Assembly: GCF_014529535.1 (NCBI RefSeq)
Contig: NW_023503370.1
Location: forward strand, 620,001-684,000
DNA: 64,000 nt
Origin: Bradysia coprophila
Lineage: Eukaryota > Arthropoda > Insecta > Diptera > Sciaridae
Reading direction: 5' to 3'
In this document: positions 11,204 to 23,720 of the stretch, piece after piece
Layout: each line of letters opens with the position of its first letter
How positions within the stretch are numbered: position 1 is the stretch's first letter
Translations under genes and position numbers: made by a program
The notes under the pieces: generated by a model
Told to the model about the DNA's origin: nothing
The model's input: only the letters and a program-made list of their open reading frames with translations
Databases searched by the model: none

Positions 11204-11318
11204 ATTACTTCCGAGGTTCCAAGTTGTGTATTTGATAAGTGGGGTGTTACAGCCCGACCCGAAGGGGAGGGCTGTATTCCCCACTTGTCAAATAACAACT
11301 TGGAACCTCGTAAGTACA
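11204..11318. mobile_element. hairpin MITE of about 115 bp
   Basis: The left arm is CGAGGTTCCAAGTTG, then TGATAAGTGGGGTGTTACAGCCC. It is complementary to GGGCTGTATTCCCCACTTGTCA, then CAACTTGGAACCTCG at the right, around a short GACCCGAAGGGGA loop. A diverged relative lies at 3580-3670. Confidence 0.8.
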
Positions 11319-12091
11319 ATGCTTTACGTGATTAGGCAATGTAAATGAAAATGGAACATGCCGTAACACGTAAAATAAATAAATTCCAACTCATCATGCA
11401 GGTAAGTATTGAATGTCTTCTATCTTTTCAATTCGGTTTAAGTTTAGTACGAGTTGATGCCGAAGCAATCATCTTTGAAAGCTTGGAAATGAAACTACCA
11501 TTTTCAATCGTACGACATAGTAGATTACATTGGATGCTGCGGAGGTAGTTCATTACATGAAAATAAGTGAAAAATGCAAAATTAGAATTTTTTGGCCATT
11601 ACATAGGCGTTGATAGAAGTTTAGAAGTTGAAAAAACAGGAATTATGGCTACAGACAATTGGCCGACACTTTTAATTTTGTGTTTTTTTGTTACTTACTT
11701 TATTTTCTAATTTTTTATGAATTTGTCTATATTGATATGCACTTTATTCAAGTCACAAAGTTTGTAGTATCGAAACTAAAACCACATCGCGATGAACTGT
11801 TTCGATTTCAATGCTACAAATACCTAAAGAATATTTCATGTGATACATCTTTGCTGATATGTAATGAAAATCTCCCTGGCATGTGATGAATTTTTATATG
11901 AATTTTCCTTCACTTGTTATCTAATGTGATGACTACTTTCCGCCGGTTTGAAATGTACATGTAACAAAAATATTCCGGTGAGATAGGCAATAATTAGCAC
12001 ATTACTTACCAATGTGACAAATGATGGAAATAACACTTGTTGTGTGAACTATTTAGAGAAATACTATTTATATCATTTGCCTCATTGGCAA
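11319..12091. other. no supported gene
   Basis: A short frame from 11348 ends at a good GTAAGT donor (11401), but no phase-compatible following exon was found. AT-rich otherwise. Confidence 0.35.
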
Positions 12092-12186
12092 GTAAGGTAT
12101 TTTATCAAAAAACTTGAAGTAAAGTTGTTGTTCCGTGAAGTAAAGTTAACTTTACCTCACGTTTTTGAATAAAATATTTTCCTTAC
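12092..12186. mobile_element. 95-bp palindromic MITE-like element
   Basis: GTAAGG with TATTTTATCAAAAAAC is mirrored by GTTTTTGAATAAAATATTTTCCTTAC. A near-perfect inner palindrome, GTGAAGTAAAGTTAAC to TTTACCTCAC, is centred at about 12148. Confidence 0.65.
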
Positions 12187-13615
12187 AGTTGAAGGTTTTT
12201 GCTGCTGAAAATAGCTGTCTTTTGTGTAGTGATGAAGCACTACAAGTGTTATAACGCTGTACTAATACCCTCTACTCGGATAAAGCAAATTAAACTTAAA
12301 CCTGCAGCAAATATGTTTACGACTCAGCTTTAGTACCATGCCACCACATAATCTACAGCATAAAGATGATAAATTTTTAGCACTGTGCAAGGGGCTATAT
12401 TTTAATATTAAAAATGCAAATCATAATGACTCGTAATTATCACACCAGACACTGTGTGTGTATTAGCACGATTCAGGAAAAAAATACATCGTTGTTATTC
12501 CGCTTGCAAATGTGTTAATCTCGTTATTATAAAATGAAGAACATGTTGCGACAGTTTTTAATCGAAAAAAGTACTTCCCTGATCTACGCAAAGTTAATCA
12601 AAATTATTTAAACAAATTTCAAAAACAGATTTTTCACTGATGTAAACATGACATTTCAAAGCCATCTATATTTACAAGCGTGCGAGTATAATGTCATTCT
12701 CACTGTCACCTTGTTTTTTTTTTTTTTGTGCAAATACATAATGAAAATCGTCTCTTTGTGTTCTTTAGCGACAAAATTTCAACAAATCTTGATTGCTCTG
12801 CTTCGTTGACAAACGAAGTACTTGTTAACACATCGATTTTTGGTTTTCCAGATCTGCCACTTATAAAGTTAAGTTTGCTTACATTACATAAATAGGTGTT
12901 TGCCAGCAATTGTTATCATTTAGTGTTTGCTTTATAGAACACATTTACACATTTGAGAGAAATCATGATGCTTATTCCGATGATAATAATTGTACATTTT
13001 ATGTAAATAAAGTATTTTATTTTTTAGAATTTTTTTTTATATTTTTTTAGAAAATTTAGTAAGTTATAACAGCATTGGAAATATTCATGCTGCGGTTCGA
13101 TCGAAGTACTGCTTATAGCGACATATGTTCGTCCGAAAAAGTAACAAACAAAGCCAACAATGGAATTTCATATATTTTTTCGGTCGCAATCGAGTGTCTT
13201 TGTCATCGCATCAAAAACTGTTCAGTGTGGTATTCGAGATATGGATACACAACACTGCTGGTGTTATGGCACTGCACTCGATATGATAATAACCCATGCG
13301 TCTCTAGCATTAGAATGTAAAATGTCAGAGTTGGATAAAATCGTTACATTGTATGTACTACAATGCAATTGATAGGAATTGTATTGTTAATTCTGACGAT
13401 AACAATCAAATGACTTGTGTTGAATATGTTGTCGAAATTACATCAGTCAATCAAAAACAATTTTTGGACGAAATATGCCCAATGAGAACTTTAGCTTCTT
13501 GATCATTGACCCGGTTGATCGTAGAAGTCCGCTTCAGTATCATTATAATCAAATGTGATCGAAGGCGGCGGATGTTGATTAGTTATTAGATTGTCGAATC
13601 GAGTTAAACATCAAA
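12187..13615. other. no gene seen upstream of the hAT-like ORF
   Basis: AT-rich DNA with short open frames only. If the 13616 ORF is a transposon, its left terminal repeat should lie here, but I found no CAG-type terminal repeat or 8-bp duplication. Confidence 0.35.
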
Positions 13616-15976
13616 ATGGAAGCTGATGGCACTATTTGGTTTATTGGAGAGATTAATGAGTTTTTTACAGTCGAAGTGCCTACATTTGGTGATATTCTTC
13701 GATGTGTATTTTATCATCGTAATGTTTACTCGACGAACAAAAACAAAAGTTGCACCGATGTCGGTAAAAAGCTCGTAAATCATTGGGACCAGTTTGATAA
13801 AGAACACGTTGCGGAGAGAGATGTGGTTCAAAGAATTAAAAATCTCCTAGATTTGTACGACTCAGTGAGGAAAGGAAAACACCGAAGGACGTCGAATCAA
13901 CTAAATTATGAGGATCAGTTTTCAAAAATCATCAATCGAGCGTTCGACATCGCACCGAAGATAAATTATCATCACCGGAATAAGCATCAGGATTTCACTC
14001 AAATGCAAAGTGTAGACCCTACATTCATTGCATCAAACGACAGTTATGATCATCAGAATAAGCATCACCAATTGGTTCCAATCGATCGTCAAATCGATTT
14101 TAATCACATCAAAACGGCTGAAATCGGCGACTCAATTGGCATTGAATTGGACGTAATTGATTCAGACGAAATGGAAGATGATCGCGATACAGATTTTGAG
14201 GAAAGTTTATCTCCGTACTACAAATCACAGTTTTCTATCAACATGCTGGAAGAGCAAAGCGACGATGACATTGTCTACAAAATCATAAATTCACCGGATG
14301 TATCATCTGCCCTCGATCGAACCAACACTTCCAGTGGCAGTTTCGCAATCATCTTAGCAGCAATTGCTAGAGTTTTGGAAGTTGATTTAACTGAATGTGT
14401 ATTTTCTTTATCAACCCTCCTACGAAGACGTGAAGCTCACCGAGAGGCAATAACAACCGTTGTGAAAAATGAATTTCTCGCTTCTTTAAAGTCGGGCTTG
14501 GTAGTACATTTCGATGGTAAACGGTTGAGAGATTCGACGAATGACGACAAAGAAGAACGTAATGGTAAAGTCGACCGAATAGCAGTTGTAGTAACTGGGT
14601 TGAATATACAAAAAATACTTTCAATAGCGAAATCAGACGATGGAACAGGATTAATGTTGGCGGAAATTGTTTATGAACAGTTAGAAGCCTGGTCGATTCT
14701 TGATTATGTAGTTGCTATGTGCTCGGATACAACAAGCGCCAACACAGGTTGCTACAATGGAGCTTGTGTTCTGTTTCAAAAAAAACTGGAACGAAATGTG
14801 ATCTACTTAGCGTGTCGACATCATGTTCTCGAAATTAAAATCGGTGCAGTTTTTGTTATGCTTTTCGGGGAAACCACTGGTCCGCTTACTCCCATGTTTG
14901 AAAACTTTAGGCGGGACTGGTCACAGATCGACAAGACATTGTTTAAGGTAGATACAATTTTATCGAAACCAGAATCCATCATTTGCTTACAACAGTCCGG
15001 GTATTTTCTTCATTTACAGCCTCTTGACATAAAATTATTCAGAAAGAAATATCTGAAAGAATTGCGAATCGACGTGATAAGCTACATTGAAACCGTGCTA
15101 GCGACAAAAGACAAGACATTTATTCCCCGAGGCGACTATCTGGAAATGATGCAGCTATGTTTACTGGTTTTAGGAAAACCTCTTCCTGGATATACATTCA
15201 AGTTACCACATAACTGTAACAACGCCAGATGGATGGGTAAAATTATTTACAGTTTAAAAATTTTCCTCTTTCGCGACCAAGTCAACTTAGCTAAATCCGA
15301 ACTGGCTAATCTGGAAGAATTTTGCACATTTTCTTGTCTGATTTATACGAAGCATTGGATTCAGTGTTGTGTACCAAGCAACGCACCGGCGAACGACTTA
15401 CACTTGTTAAAATCATTGAATCAGTACAAGCAGGTTAATGCTAAAATAGCGAACTGCGCTATCGACAAATTGCAGGATCACCTGTGGTATTTAGGGTCTG
15501 AGTTGGTGGTGCTATCTTTGTTCTCCGATAAAGTTGAAGACACAGTTAAAACGCGAATGTTTGAAAATATGATTCGCTTAGATGACAAACGATGGACAAA
15601 TCGGGACTACCGACTTACATTTGACAAGAAAATTTTAAAGAAAGATCTCTCAGACTTGGTCGGCCCGTCGTCTATGACAGTTTTAAAAAGCCTCAAAATT
15701 AACGTTGATTTTATGTTCCAAAATGAGGTGAAGAAATGGAAGGAACTGGCTGAATACCGAAAAGCAAAGGAAATTGTTGACTCATTTAAAGTCGTAAATG
15801 ACACAGCCGAACGCGCTCTGAAAATTATGACGGACTTCAACGAATCGCTGACATTCAAAGAGGAAAACAAGCAGAACTCTATTCAGGTGGTCGAAGACAA
15901 TCGTAAACGTATTCCGAACTTGAAGAAAACAGTTCTGTCTGGTTATACCCAGAGACATATGATCGATGACGCGTGA
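13616..15976 (+). CDS. hAT-like transposase-type protein, 786 codons, intact
   Basis: This is a single uninterrupted ORF. The N-terminal ~200 residues are unfamiliar and include an acidic stretch (DSDEMEDDRDTDFEE, about 182-196). The core shows the transposase RNase H-like layout. It runs from VVHFDGK with Asp about 300, through CSDTTSANTG with Asp about 371, to a C-x2-H motif in LACRHHVLEI (about 399-407) that resembles the hAT CxxH. A block with NNARWMGK (about 535-542) and a charged C-terminus follow. Proteins with this CSDTTSANTG/CRHH pattern occur as hAT-like families in insects and other invertebrates, from memory. Absence of stops over 2.4 kb amid decayed DNA implies either recent insertion or selection on a domesticated gene. 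No terminal repeats were found. The catalytic Glu was not assigned. Confidence 0.75.
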   Translation: MEADGTIWFIGEINEFFTVEVPTFGDILRCVFYHRNVYSTNKNKSCTDVGKKLVNHWDQFDKEHVAERDVVQRIKNLLDLYDSVRKGKHRRTSNQLNYEDQFSKIINRAFDIAPKINYHHRNKHQDFTQMQSVDPTFIASNDSYDHQNKHHQLVPIDRQIDFNHIKTAEIGDSIGIELDVIDSDEMEDDRDTDFEESLSPYYKSQFSINMLEEQSDDDIVYKIINSPDVSSALDRTNTSSGSFAIILAAIARVLEVDLTECVFSLSTLLRRREAHREAITTVVKNEFLASLKSGLVVHFDGKRLRDSTNDDKEERNGKVDRIAVVVTGLNIQKILSIAKSDDGTGLMLAEIVYEQLEAWSILDYVVAMCSDTTSANTGCYNGACVLFQKKLERNVIYLACRHHVLEIKIGAVFVMLFGETTGPLTPMFENFRRDWSQIDKTLFKVDTILSKPESIICLQQSGYFLHLQPLDIKLFRKKYLKELRIDVISYIETVLATKDKTFIPRGDYLEMMQLCLLVLGKPLPGYTFKLPHNCNNARWMGKIIYSLKIFLFRDQVNLAKSELANLEEFCTFSCLIYTKHWIQCCVPSNAPANDLHLLKSLNQYKQVNAKIANCAIDKLQDHLWYLGSELVVLSLFSDKVEDTVKTRMFENMIRLDDKRWTNRDYRLTFDKKILKKDLSDLVGPSSMTVLKSLKINVDFMFQNEVKKWKELAEYRKAKEIVDSFKVVNDTAERALKIMTDFNESLTFKEENKQNSIQVVEDNRKRIPNLKKTVLSGYTQRHMIDDA

Positions 15977-16062
15977 TATAATAGCATGATCTAAGAATTT
16001 ATCATTTCTCCAACAATTTCACTTCATTCGATCCATATTCCAACAATTTTCGTCCTTTAAAC

Positions 16063-16464
16063 TAATGCTCGGATCGGGTAAGGTTCAGGTCACATAAAAT
16101 TAACTCAATTTTGTAGCATATAGCTCACGCATAGATCCCAAGGTAGCATGATTTGTGGCGGAAGGCGAAGGATGTGGCTTTACGGTACACATGCTGGTAT
16201 TACAGTAGGGAACTTATTCGTTGACAAGTCTTTAAACAGAGCAAATTCGGGTTGAAACCTGAATCTGATTCGGGTCCAAACCCGAAGTTGATTTGCTTAA
16301 AGAATTATCATCGAATGCGTTCCCTACTGTAGTAACCAGTATCTACAACGTAAAGCCACATCTTTCAGCTACAAATCATGCTACGTTGGGATCTATGCGT
16401 GAGCTATCGGCTACAGAATTTAGTTAATTTTATCAGACCTGAACTCAACCCGATCCGAGTATTA
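16063..16464. mobile_element. 400-bp near-complete palindrome (foldback element)
   Basis: AATGCTCGGATCGGGT at the left mirrors ACCCGATCCGAGTATT-like sequence at the right. Complementarity continues almost to the centre (GCAAATTCGGGTTGAAACC against GGTCCAAACCCGAAG, then GATTTGC). The element starts about 90 bp after the hAT-like ORF stop, but its ends do not look like hAT termini. Confidence 0.85.
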
Positions 16465-17636
16465 CTTTCAACTAAATTTTCAAGTTTCAATTAATTTAGT
16501 GAATAATGTTTGCCTTGAATTGTAATTAATTTTTTATTTTCGTAAATGTAATGATGGCTTCGGTTTGTAAAAAAAATGAATTCTTTTTCTTAATAAAAAA
16601 AAAATGTTCGAAAGCACGATCCTTAATATTTTATTTCTTTGTCGCTGCAGCACTGTACCGGCTCGAAAGGAATGACGGCTTAGATTTCTCTAATTGTCAA
16701 TATTTGATGATGGCTGGCTGCCAGTTAATGAATTTTGACATAATTTTTGCCGTTTTTTAAAACCATGGCGCAGCTTCTGCAAATACTTTTTTAGCCTAAA
16801 TAATATCACGATATGTTCACGACTGAATGATTTACCGAAACATACATTTGCAAGCTGAATTCGTACAACAAATTTTTCTGGTGAGACGGGCTAGTGTGTA
16901 TATATAGTTTTATGTTAAAATATGAAACACCGTACATTAATATGAATAAAAACCAAATTAGTTAAAAGATTGAACCAACAACGATGTTTTATGGCATCAT
17001 ATCAATCTTAGTTACATTTTTTTTGCCTCACTCTCCCTGTGCGTTTTATTTCAAGAATATTTTACGTAGAAAAAAACTGGGGTACTATGGAATGAGAAAA
17101 ATGGGAAATGTGATGGATTCGCTTAAAATCTGAAAGAAACCAGTATCCTAACAACATTTTAAAGAAAAATGACAAAATAAAATTGACTTTGTCAATCTCA
17201 TGCACGACTGAATCACTTTCGAATAATGTTCAAAGTGAACCAGAAGGATTTATCGCAATGCGCTGTCTTTACGAATAATAGGCAGAAGTTGGTCTTTCTA
17301 AACAAAAACAACACGACTTTTTTGTCACAAATTGGAAACGAAAAGGATTTTTTTTTCGACAACGAATATTAAATCTATAGATACAGGATACAGTGCGCTT
17401 TTCATCAGACAATTATTTTTTTTGGCGCGTATACAGTTTGTATTATGAGTCCCAACCGAAAACAATTTCTATAATCTTGAAATTTTCCGAATTATTGAAA
17501 ATTTTCTTGAATTACTCGATTATACCTAGAAACTGACCGAATGAAATTTGATTGTCTGTCCCATGCGAAAGTTGACGATAACATGGCAGTTGGCTCACAA
17601 TATGCAAAACTTGCAAACTTTAGATGTGGCAACTCG
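16465..17636. other. AT-rich, no gene seen
   Basis: No supported exon or repeat. Confidence 0.4.
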
Positions 17637-17845
17637 ATGTATTAGTTATTTATGACATCGAGTGCGAAGTTCTTTATTATGACACATCGTGAGCCTAATC
17701 TAGTACTTTGCACCGAGATTGATACAACTTTTTATGTGACAGCCAGGGATCTAAAGTTCTCAGCTTTCGAACATTTTGATCTCGAATTGCATAAAGCACT
17801 TTGCACCTCGATTGCATAAATAACTATTTCATACCTAGGATCCAA
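17637..17845. repeat. imperfect inverted repeat, old MITE-like
   Basis: GTATTAGTTATTTATG with ATCGAGTGCGAAGT near 17638-17673 is mirrored by ACTTTGCACCTCGAT and GCATAAATAACTATTTCATAC at about 17799-17840. The arms have diverged substantially. Confidence 0.5.
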
Positions 17846-19960
17846 AAAGTGCGACTTCGACTCCAGACCTCGCCTTCGGCTCTGTCTGAAAACCTCTCAC
17901 ACGCTAAAAAATACTTAGGACCTGGAGACATGAAGCGTTTACTGAAATGGGGTGGCGTTGCAATCCTTCAGTAACGTTTCTCAGTAAGCTATGGTACTTA
18001 AAAATATCTTCATTTCTATAAAGGGACAGGTACACTCGAACTCTGTAATAACTGTTTTTTTTTCGCTTGTATCTGCAACGCATAGACTTTAGCAGCACAA
18101 TTACGCGAATCTTCATTGTTCCACACATAATTTCCTCTCCATTTCAGTGGATTAAACATCATCATTCAACATTCAAATGACAAACCCGATCCGTTTACCT
18201 CCTAATTATGTGTCAGTGCAGCTATGAGTTTCGGTCTAGTTCGGAACACAATAAAATTCTGTAATGACACACAGAGGTTACATAAATTTTTCCATTCGCA
18301 TATAGAACCTTTATTCACCTAGGCAGCCAAAACTATGCAAGCCATAGTTAATTAAATTTAAATCATTTATCATTCCTCTGTAAAAGTTTCGGTACACAAT
18401 ATTATCCTACCTCAAAATACCTTTCATTTTACATCCCCCAAAGCAAAGAATAACCAAAGCCACGCTGTGTATAATTCTAAAATTAGCCATGCCACATTAA
18501 ATCTTCTTCTTAATTTATATTCAAAACTCAAAACATGTTAAAATGTGATGTAGGACTGAAGAGGAACGAACATTCATTTCATGGCTGTTTTCCGTACAAG
18601 TATGAATGTTGATATATCATGTGGGACCTAAATTCAGTGTTCCGTGTTCGTCAAGTTATAGTTGAAATTTTTGCAAGATACAAAAGGATGAAAAGCACGT
18701 AAATATTCTGTTATACCTTTCCGGATAATAGTTAAACGTACATGTGAAATAATTAAGTTTAAACGTAACATGGAAACTATGGAATATTTTATACTTTATT
18801 TTGCCACCCCGTGCAATATCGTATCGTTCACGGTGTTCTAATTATAATTATTGTTGTGCATGTGTAATACGTTCTTTGTACGAGATGTGCAATAGCTGAT
18901 GAATTAGTGAATAATAATAATAATTAGTAAGACCAGACCGTCGTGTTGTCATAATCACAGCAAGGGATTTATTCATTACCAGGAAAATAATCGTAACATA
19001 CACTGAAATACACTGAAATCCGTTCGGACAGGATTGGACATACCGAGGGCATACAATCATTGGTCGTGAAAAAATTATGTCCGATTTCAGCAGGTTGCTT
19101 TTCAAACGAATCCCTCACGACTTTCAAATTAATTAATTTATAGAGTACTTACACAAAAATGAAATGCACAATGGCACAATGCATTCCACAATCCACATCT
19201 CTAATCAACTTTCGTTATTTTGTTCATGTTCATGCTTTCGTCGACTTTTACAAAATATTATCAAAATAATCCCTTCAGATGAAAATAAAATGGGAATCAT
19301 TCTTCAAATATGGTTTTCATCCCGCTCAATAACATATTGCTTGCGTGCCGACGACCTACCGTTTCCGATTCGATTTTAGAAAAAGATTTTTCTTCTTTTA
19401 TTTTCCCATCGATCTGGATTTGCTATTCAACAAAGAAGAAAAGGAAAAAAAAAATTTTGGAAAAGGAAACTTTTCTGTGAAATTTTATTTTTAAAAACGT
19501 CCTTTCATATGATTTGATTGCCGTTTGAAGTAGGAAATTGTTTGTATATTATGTTCTATACAGCTTCAGTCATCAGTTAGGGACCATAAAAATGGACGTG
19601 TTGATGTGTTTGTTGTGCTTGATTCATTGGTCTGTAAACAATACAGTCGATCTTTTTGATGAAATTGTTGGGGACTAATGTGGAAATGTTACGCAACACA
19701 GCAATACTTTTGCAAATGTATGTTATTGTTACGTTTGACTTCATTGGTATTTCTAACCTTTCTGATATTTTAAAAATCTTTCATTTCATTGTGGTCTTAG
19801 CCCGTACACTTCTTTCAATATATCCATGCAAACTCTTCTTTAAATTGACTTTCATTAAAATTGCTCAAAGAAATGTAGAAAGCCTCTATCCGAGGACAGT
19901 GCTTTTAAATGCTTATGTATACGACTATCATTGCGTATCTTTGAGAAAACCGGTATAATT
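17846..19960. other. no supported gene
   Basis: AT-rich DNA with a short (AAT)n run near 18910. A possible signal-peptide-like start at 19592 was considered and not accepted. Confidence 0.35.
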
Positions 19961-19969
19961 TAGAAAAAA

Positions 19970-20455
19970 TCCAGAAATTCAAGAAAATTTCGACAAAATT
20001 TCGACAAAATTTTCAGAAAATTTGAGAAATTCTTATTCGGTTCACTTGAATCTTAGAATCGAGGAAATTCACAAAAGTTGAAAAAAAAATTAGGAAAATT
20101 CGAGAAAATCAAGAAAACTTTTCTCAAAGACATTTATCTAATACAGCCGGAGGATTTACCTGTATATAACTATAAATGGACATTGTAGCTCAAAACAACT
20201 GTATATTAAAGCCGGAGACACATCCACCACCTAGCAAATCGCTTCTCAATCACGTTTTGACATCAGATCCTCAAACATCATTTTTTACTACTACATTTCA
20301 TTTGAGATTTGGGACTATTTTTAGGATTTTTTTTGGAAAAATAGGGAAAATTAGAAAAGTTGGGAAAACTTGGGAAAATGGCGAAGGTTGGAAAAATTTG
20401 GGAAAATAGGGAAAATAAAAAAAACAGGAAAATTGGGAAAAAAAAAATTCCTCAA
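19970..20455. repeat. purine-rich low-complexity tracts
   Basis: AAAATTTCGACAAAA-type repeats lie near 19970-20120, and GGGAAAATTGGGAAAA-type repeats near 20333-20450. No coding sense. Confidence 0.6.
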
Positions 20456-20883
20456 AATAGTCCCTGTTTGAAACCTAATATGTCGACTGTCATTCATTTT
20501 GTTTGGAATCTGGAAACACTTTCATACAAACCCGTAAATCGATTTTTGACATTTTCCATGTGAACAGTGTGGGTAGTAGCTTTCATTATATATGTTTATA
20601 AGTTGTTTCGGTGGCTTGGTGTCCCACAACAAGTCGCTACAAGTCGTTTACACGTCTCAGCCTAAGACTAATAAGTCTAGCCTAGTTAGTCTTTGTTTTC
20701 ATCCCTTTTGTCACATGACCGATCTTGCTCATCTACGAGCTAAAACAGCCTTTGTCCATTAACATTAGAAATGATTTTTGCTGCTCACTTCGTGGCCTCT
20801 TGGCTTCGCTCAGGTCTAAATATGGATCAGTTTTAAATGCGGTTTACTTTTATAGCAACTGCAATCTACATTGTAAAGTAAAA

Positions 20884-21465
20884 TCAAGGCAGCTCTCTAG
20901 CAACTGCACCCGGGTTGTCAACAACACTTGGAGGCCAAAAATCACCCAGTGTGCCCTGCAAATTTCATAATGTGAGAAGTATTTATTACTAATGGATATA
21001 ATGAACCAGTGCCGTCTTTAGCTTTTGGGCGCCATCGGGCAATTGGAAAAATAGGCGCCATCTGTTAAAGTAAAATATTTTTAAAGGATTTCGGGCTCCA
21101 TTTTCTTTTACTCTACTTCGGACGCCACGGGTATTTGCCCATTTTACCCATATGGAAAAGGCGGCACTGTAAATGAACCAATACTACTCTCTCTAGCAGA
21201 CAGACTCTCAGCTATCTGAGTCAAATTAACACCTTATTTCTTTGTATTCAACAAACACTATTCTACATTTTGACTGACTGCGCTGTAATTTACATGTAAA
21301 CTCCAAAGGCTACTTGAAACTTTCACCACCTTAATAAAAGTAGTTTTTTGCTAGAGAGAGTATTGAATGAACACATAAAGAAAGCAAGGCACATTAGGTG
21401 ATTTTTGGCCTCCAAATGTTGTTGACAATCCGTGTGCCGTTGCTAGAGAGCTGCCTTGGTATGGT
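20884..21465. mobile_element. 580-bp element with ~75-bp inverted arms, interrupted by a MITE
   Basis: CAAGGCAGCTCTCTAGCAAC, then TTGTCAACAACA and GGAGGCCAAAAATCACC at 20886-20960 are repeated inverted at about 21385-21460 (GGTGATTTTTGGCCTCC, then GTTGCTAGAGAGCTGCC). The hAT-type MITE at 21007-21169 lies between the arms, so it inserted into this older element or its loop. Confidence 0.75.
21007..21169. mobile_element. hAT-type MITE with CAGTGCCG ends
   Basis: It begins CAGTGCCGTCTTTAGC and ends GGCGGCACTG. The flanks are TAATGAAC on the left and TAAATGAAC on the right, an 8-bp target duplication with one extra A. CAGTG-type ends with 8-bp duplications are hAT hallmarks. Related ends occur at 31793-31962 and 57382-57541. 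Confidence 0.75.
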
Positions 21466-23449
21466 TCATTATAATGCAACCTAAAAGAAAATTTGCTTAG
21501 TAGCAGCGAATTTTTCCTGTGCCTAAAATATACGAAGCACAAAGGAGTCCCCAGTTCATTTAAAAGTTATAATGTTGAACATATTAACTAACAAGCAACA
21601 TCCTTGTGTGGATTCTCAAGCAAAATTCAACGGTCCGGGAATCCTTTGTGAATATAATGATGCCACGTGTACACCAAAACCACGCACACACAATGTATAC
21701 AGCATACGATGTATAGCTTCGTTCCTGCCTGTGTACAGCACATAAACAATTTTATTTTAAATGTTTTCTGATTTTATATACAAATTGGTATTTCAACGCA
21801 TTGCTTTCCGTTCTGGTTCAATTCAAAACATCAAATCAAATAACTGCCATTATATCACTCAATTGGCTTCGATGAAAATTTAATAATATGAAAACATATT
21901 AAATTTCTAACATCAATGTGTACAATACGTTTATAGTAATTTTTATGAAAGTTACAGTTCATTGTCGTGTTGTACAGCGTCGATTATTTGTATCACCCGT
22001 ACGACTCCCGATATCCGTCAAGAATTCCATCGAAATTTAGTATGAAGTGGGTATGCAACACCGCAGAGGTACGGGTGGTTCTCCGGGTGTGACATGTAGA
22101 AGTTATCTAGAAAGCTCCTTGTTCATACACAAAATCGAAAAGCCCTTAGAGAATCGACCGGAACATTTAGGACAGTCAGACCAAATAATTTAAAGAACCA
22201 AAATCTAGCATAATAAACCAAACTATGTGAACAGGATTCTACTGATCATTTAGTTTTTATTGCAACGACAATGTTATATACTCGTCGAGTCCGAAATTAT
22301 TACACACAAAGTTAATTTTCAGCATTCTGTTCTGTATAGGTTAAAATGATACAATTTCAAAACGTTGAGCATGCAATGCGGGCTCATATGGAATGCTGTA
22401 ATTTCACACACAAAATACCAGTTGCAGAACAATGCTGTAAACTTTATCGATTCGAAACCACAAACGCAACTACAGAACCATGAACTGTCTGGGTATTCCA
22501 TCCGGGTCTGAAATTGTGTTTGTGTTCAAAGAAATTTTCTTTTTATTTCATCAGAAGAAAACTCCTTTAATCAAATCAACCTTACATATAAATAAAGATG
22601 CACAGTGTTGTATACGAGCGTATACAAGCAGAGGCAAGGATATAACGAAAATCAATATCGTCAAAACCATAGCAAAAAAAATCGTATCAGCAGCAAACAA
22701 AGGAAGAATGTGCAAAATAAACTTACGCTTGATACGTATACTGTCCATATCCGTGCATGAACATGTATCTATATTCATCGATGGGTTCAAAATGTAATAT
22801 CGAAACAGTTTGGTGAACTGTAGAAATGCTTACTTAAACTATTGCACAGCTTTCTTGTGGGTTGTCAATAAATCGAAATCGACCGAAAAATGGCTAATAA
22901 CCAAATCTAATTGAAACCAAATAAAGTTGCCCCTTTTTTGAAATATGGACCGTTTTGGGAACATGCGTTTCATTTGCAGCTCGTAAATATTTTACTACTA
23001 CTTCAACTTGAGAAAAAAGGTCTTTTCGGATTATTTTTTTTCCTATTTCGTTGAATGATGCTGACTCCGGTTGCCGAACGAAGTGGTTTCCGTCAATATA
23101 AGGACACTTTAAATCAAAGCGAAGAATGTCTCTGTTTTGGAAAAATAAGTGTTATGGATGGACGTTTGGTGACCTACGATGATCATTTGTGTGACTCGCT
23201 GGTGTGATAAATTCGATTTTTATGTAGCACTTTGAGTGTATGGCAGAATGTAGTAATATTGTCATTTACATCACAAGTGATAAAACCTGAAAACAGTCGT
23301 GTTTTCGTGTGAATCCGAGGAGAAGCCGAGGTCAATCAACATACATGACTTTTAATGAGGATTCCGAGTTAACAGATTTTTTATGCTCGAACGAAATGCA
23401 TGAACTAATGAAATAGTTATTTAAGCCACTGAGTCTCCAGTCGGGGTTT
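21466..23449. other. no supported gene
   Basis: AT-rich DNA. A GAGGAGAAGCCGAGGTCAA word near 23318 links to the hairpin family noted at 1685 and 33953. Confidence 0.35.
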
Positions 23450-23720
23450 AAAAGAGCACTGGAAGACTGGGTCAAGCGTAAACACGCAGTACGCTGGGAA
23501 GCGTATAATGGAGGGGCTCACACGAAATGCTTCTTCCCTAAGCCTAACAAAAAATGGGCCAGAGATTTGTTCAAAATGGACCGAAATCATGCGAAATCAT
23601 ACTACTCTAGAAGAGTAGTAGGAGTGATTGCCCCAAATTTCTTCAACTAAGTCGCAGGATGCTCGGAGACTACGAGGTGGTTCCTTCGGAAATTGCTGCA
23701 ATAGGACCTGACATCTTAGA
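23450..23720 (+). pseudogene. non-LTR retrotransposon relic, C-terminal region
   Basis: The open frame AGA GCA CTG GAA to the stop at 23648 encodes RALEDWVKRKHAVRW, then an HTKCFFPKPNKKWARDL segment. This is the pattern of the region after RNase H in Jockey/I-type LINE polyproteins. Further similarity (CSETTRWFL, the zinc-knuckle-like C..C..E.T.H region) continues past the stop in another reading. It is a decayed fragment. Confidence 0.6.

Noticed and set aside
11345..11548. Short frame with a good GTAAGT donor at 11401
   Set aside because: The only nearby acceptor (about 11445) gives a stop in the required phase.
19592..19675. Signal-peptide-like start MDVLMCLLCLIHW after TATA and TCAGT words
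   Set aside because: The frame ends after about 28 codons and no convincing second exon of compatible phase and meaningful length was found.
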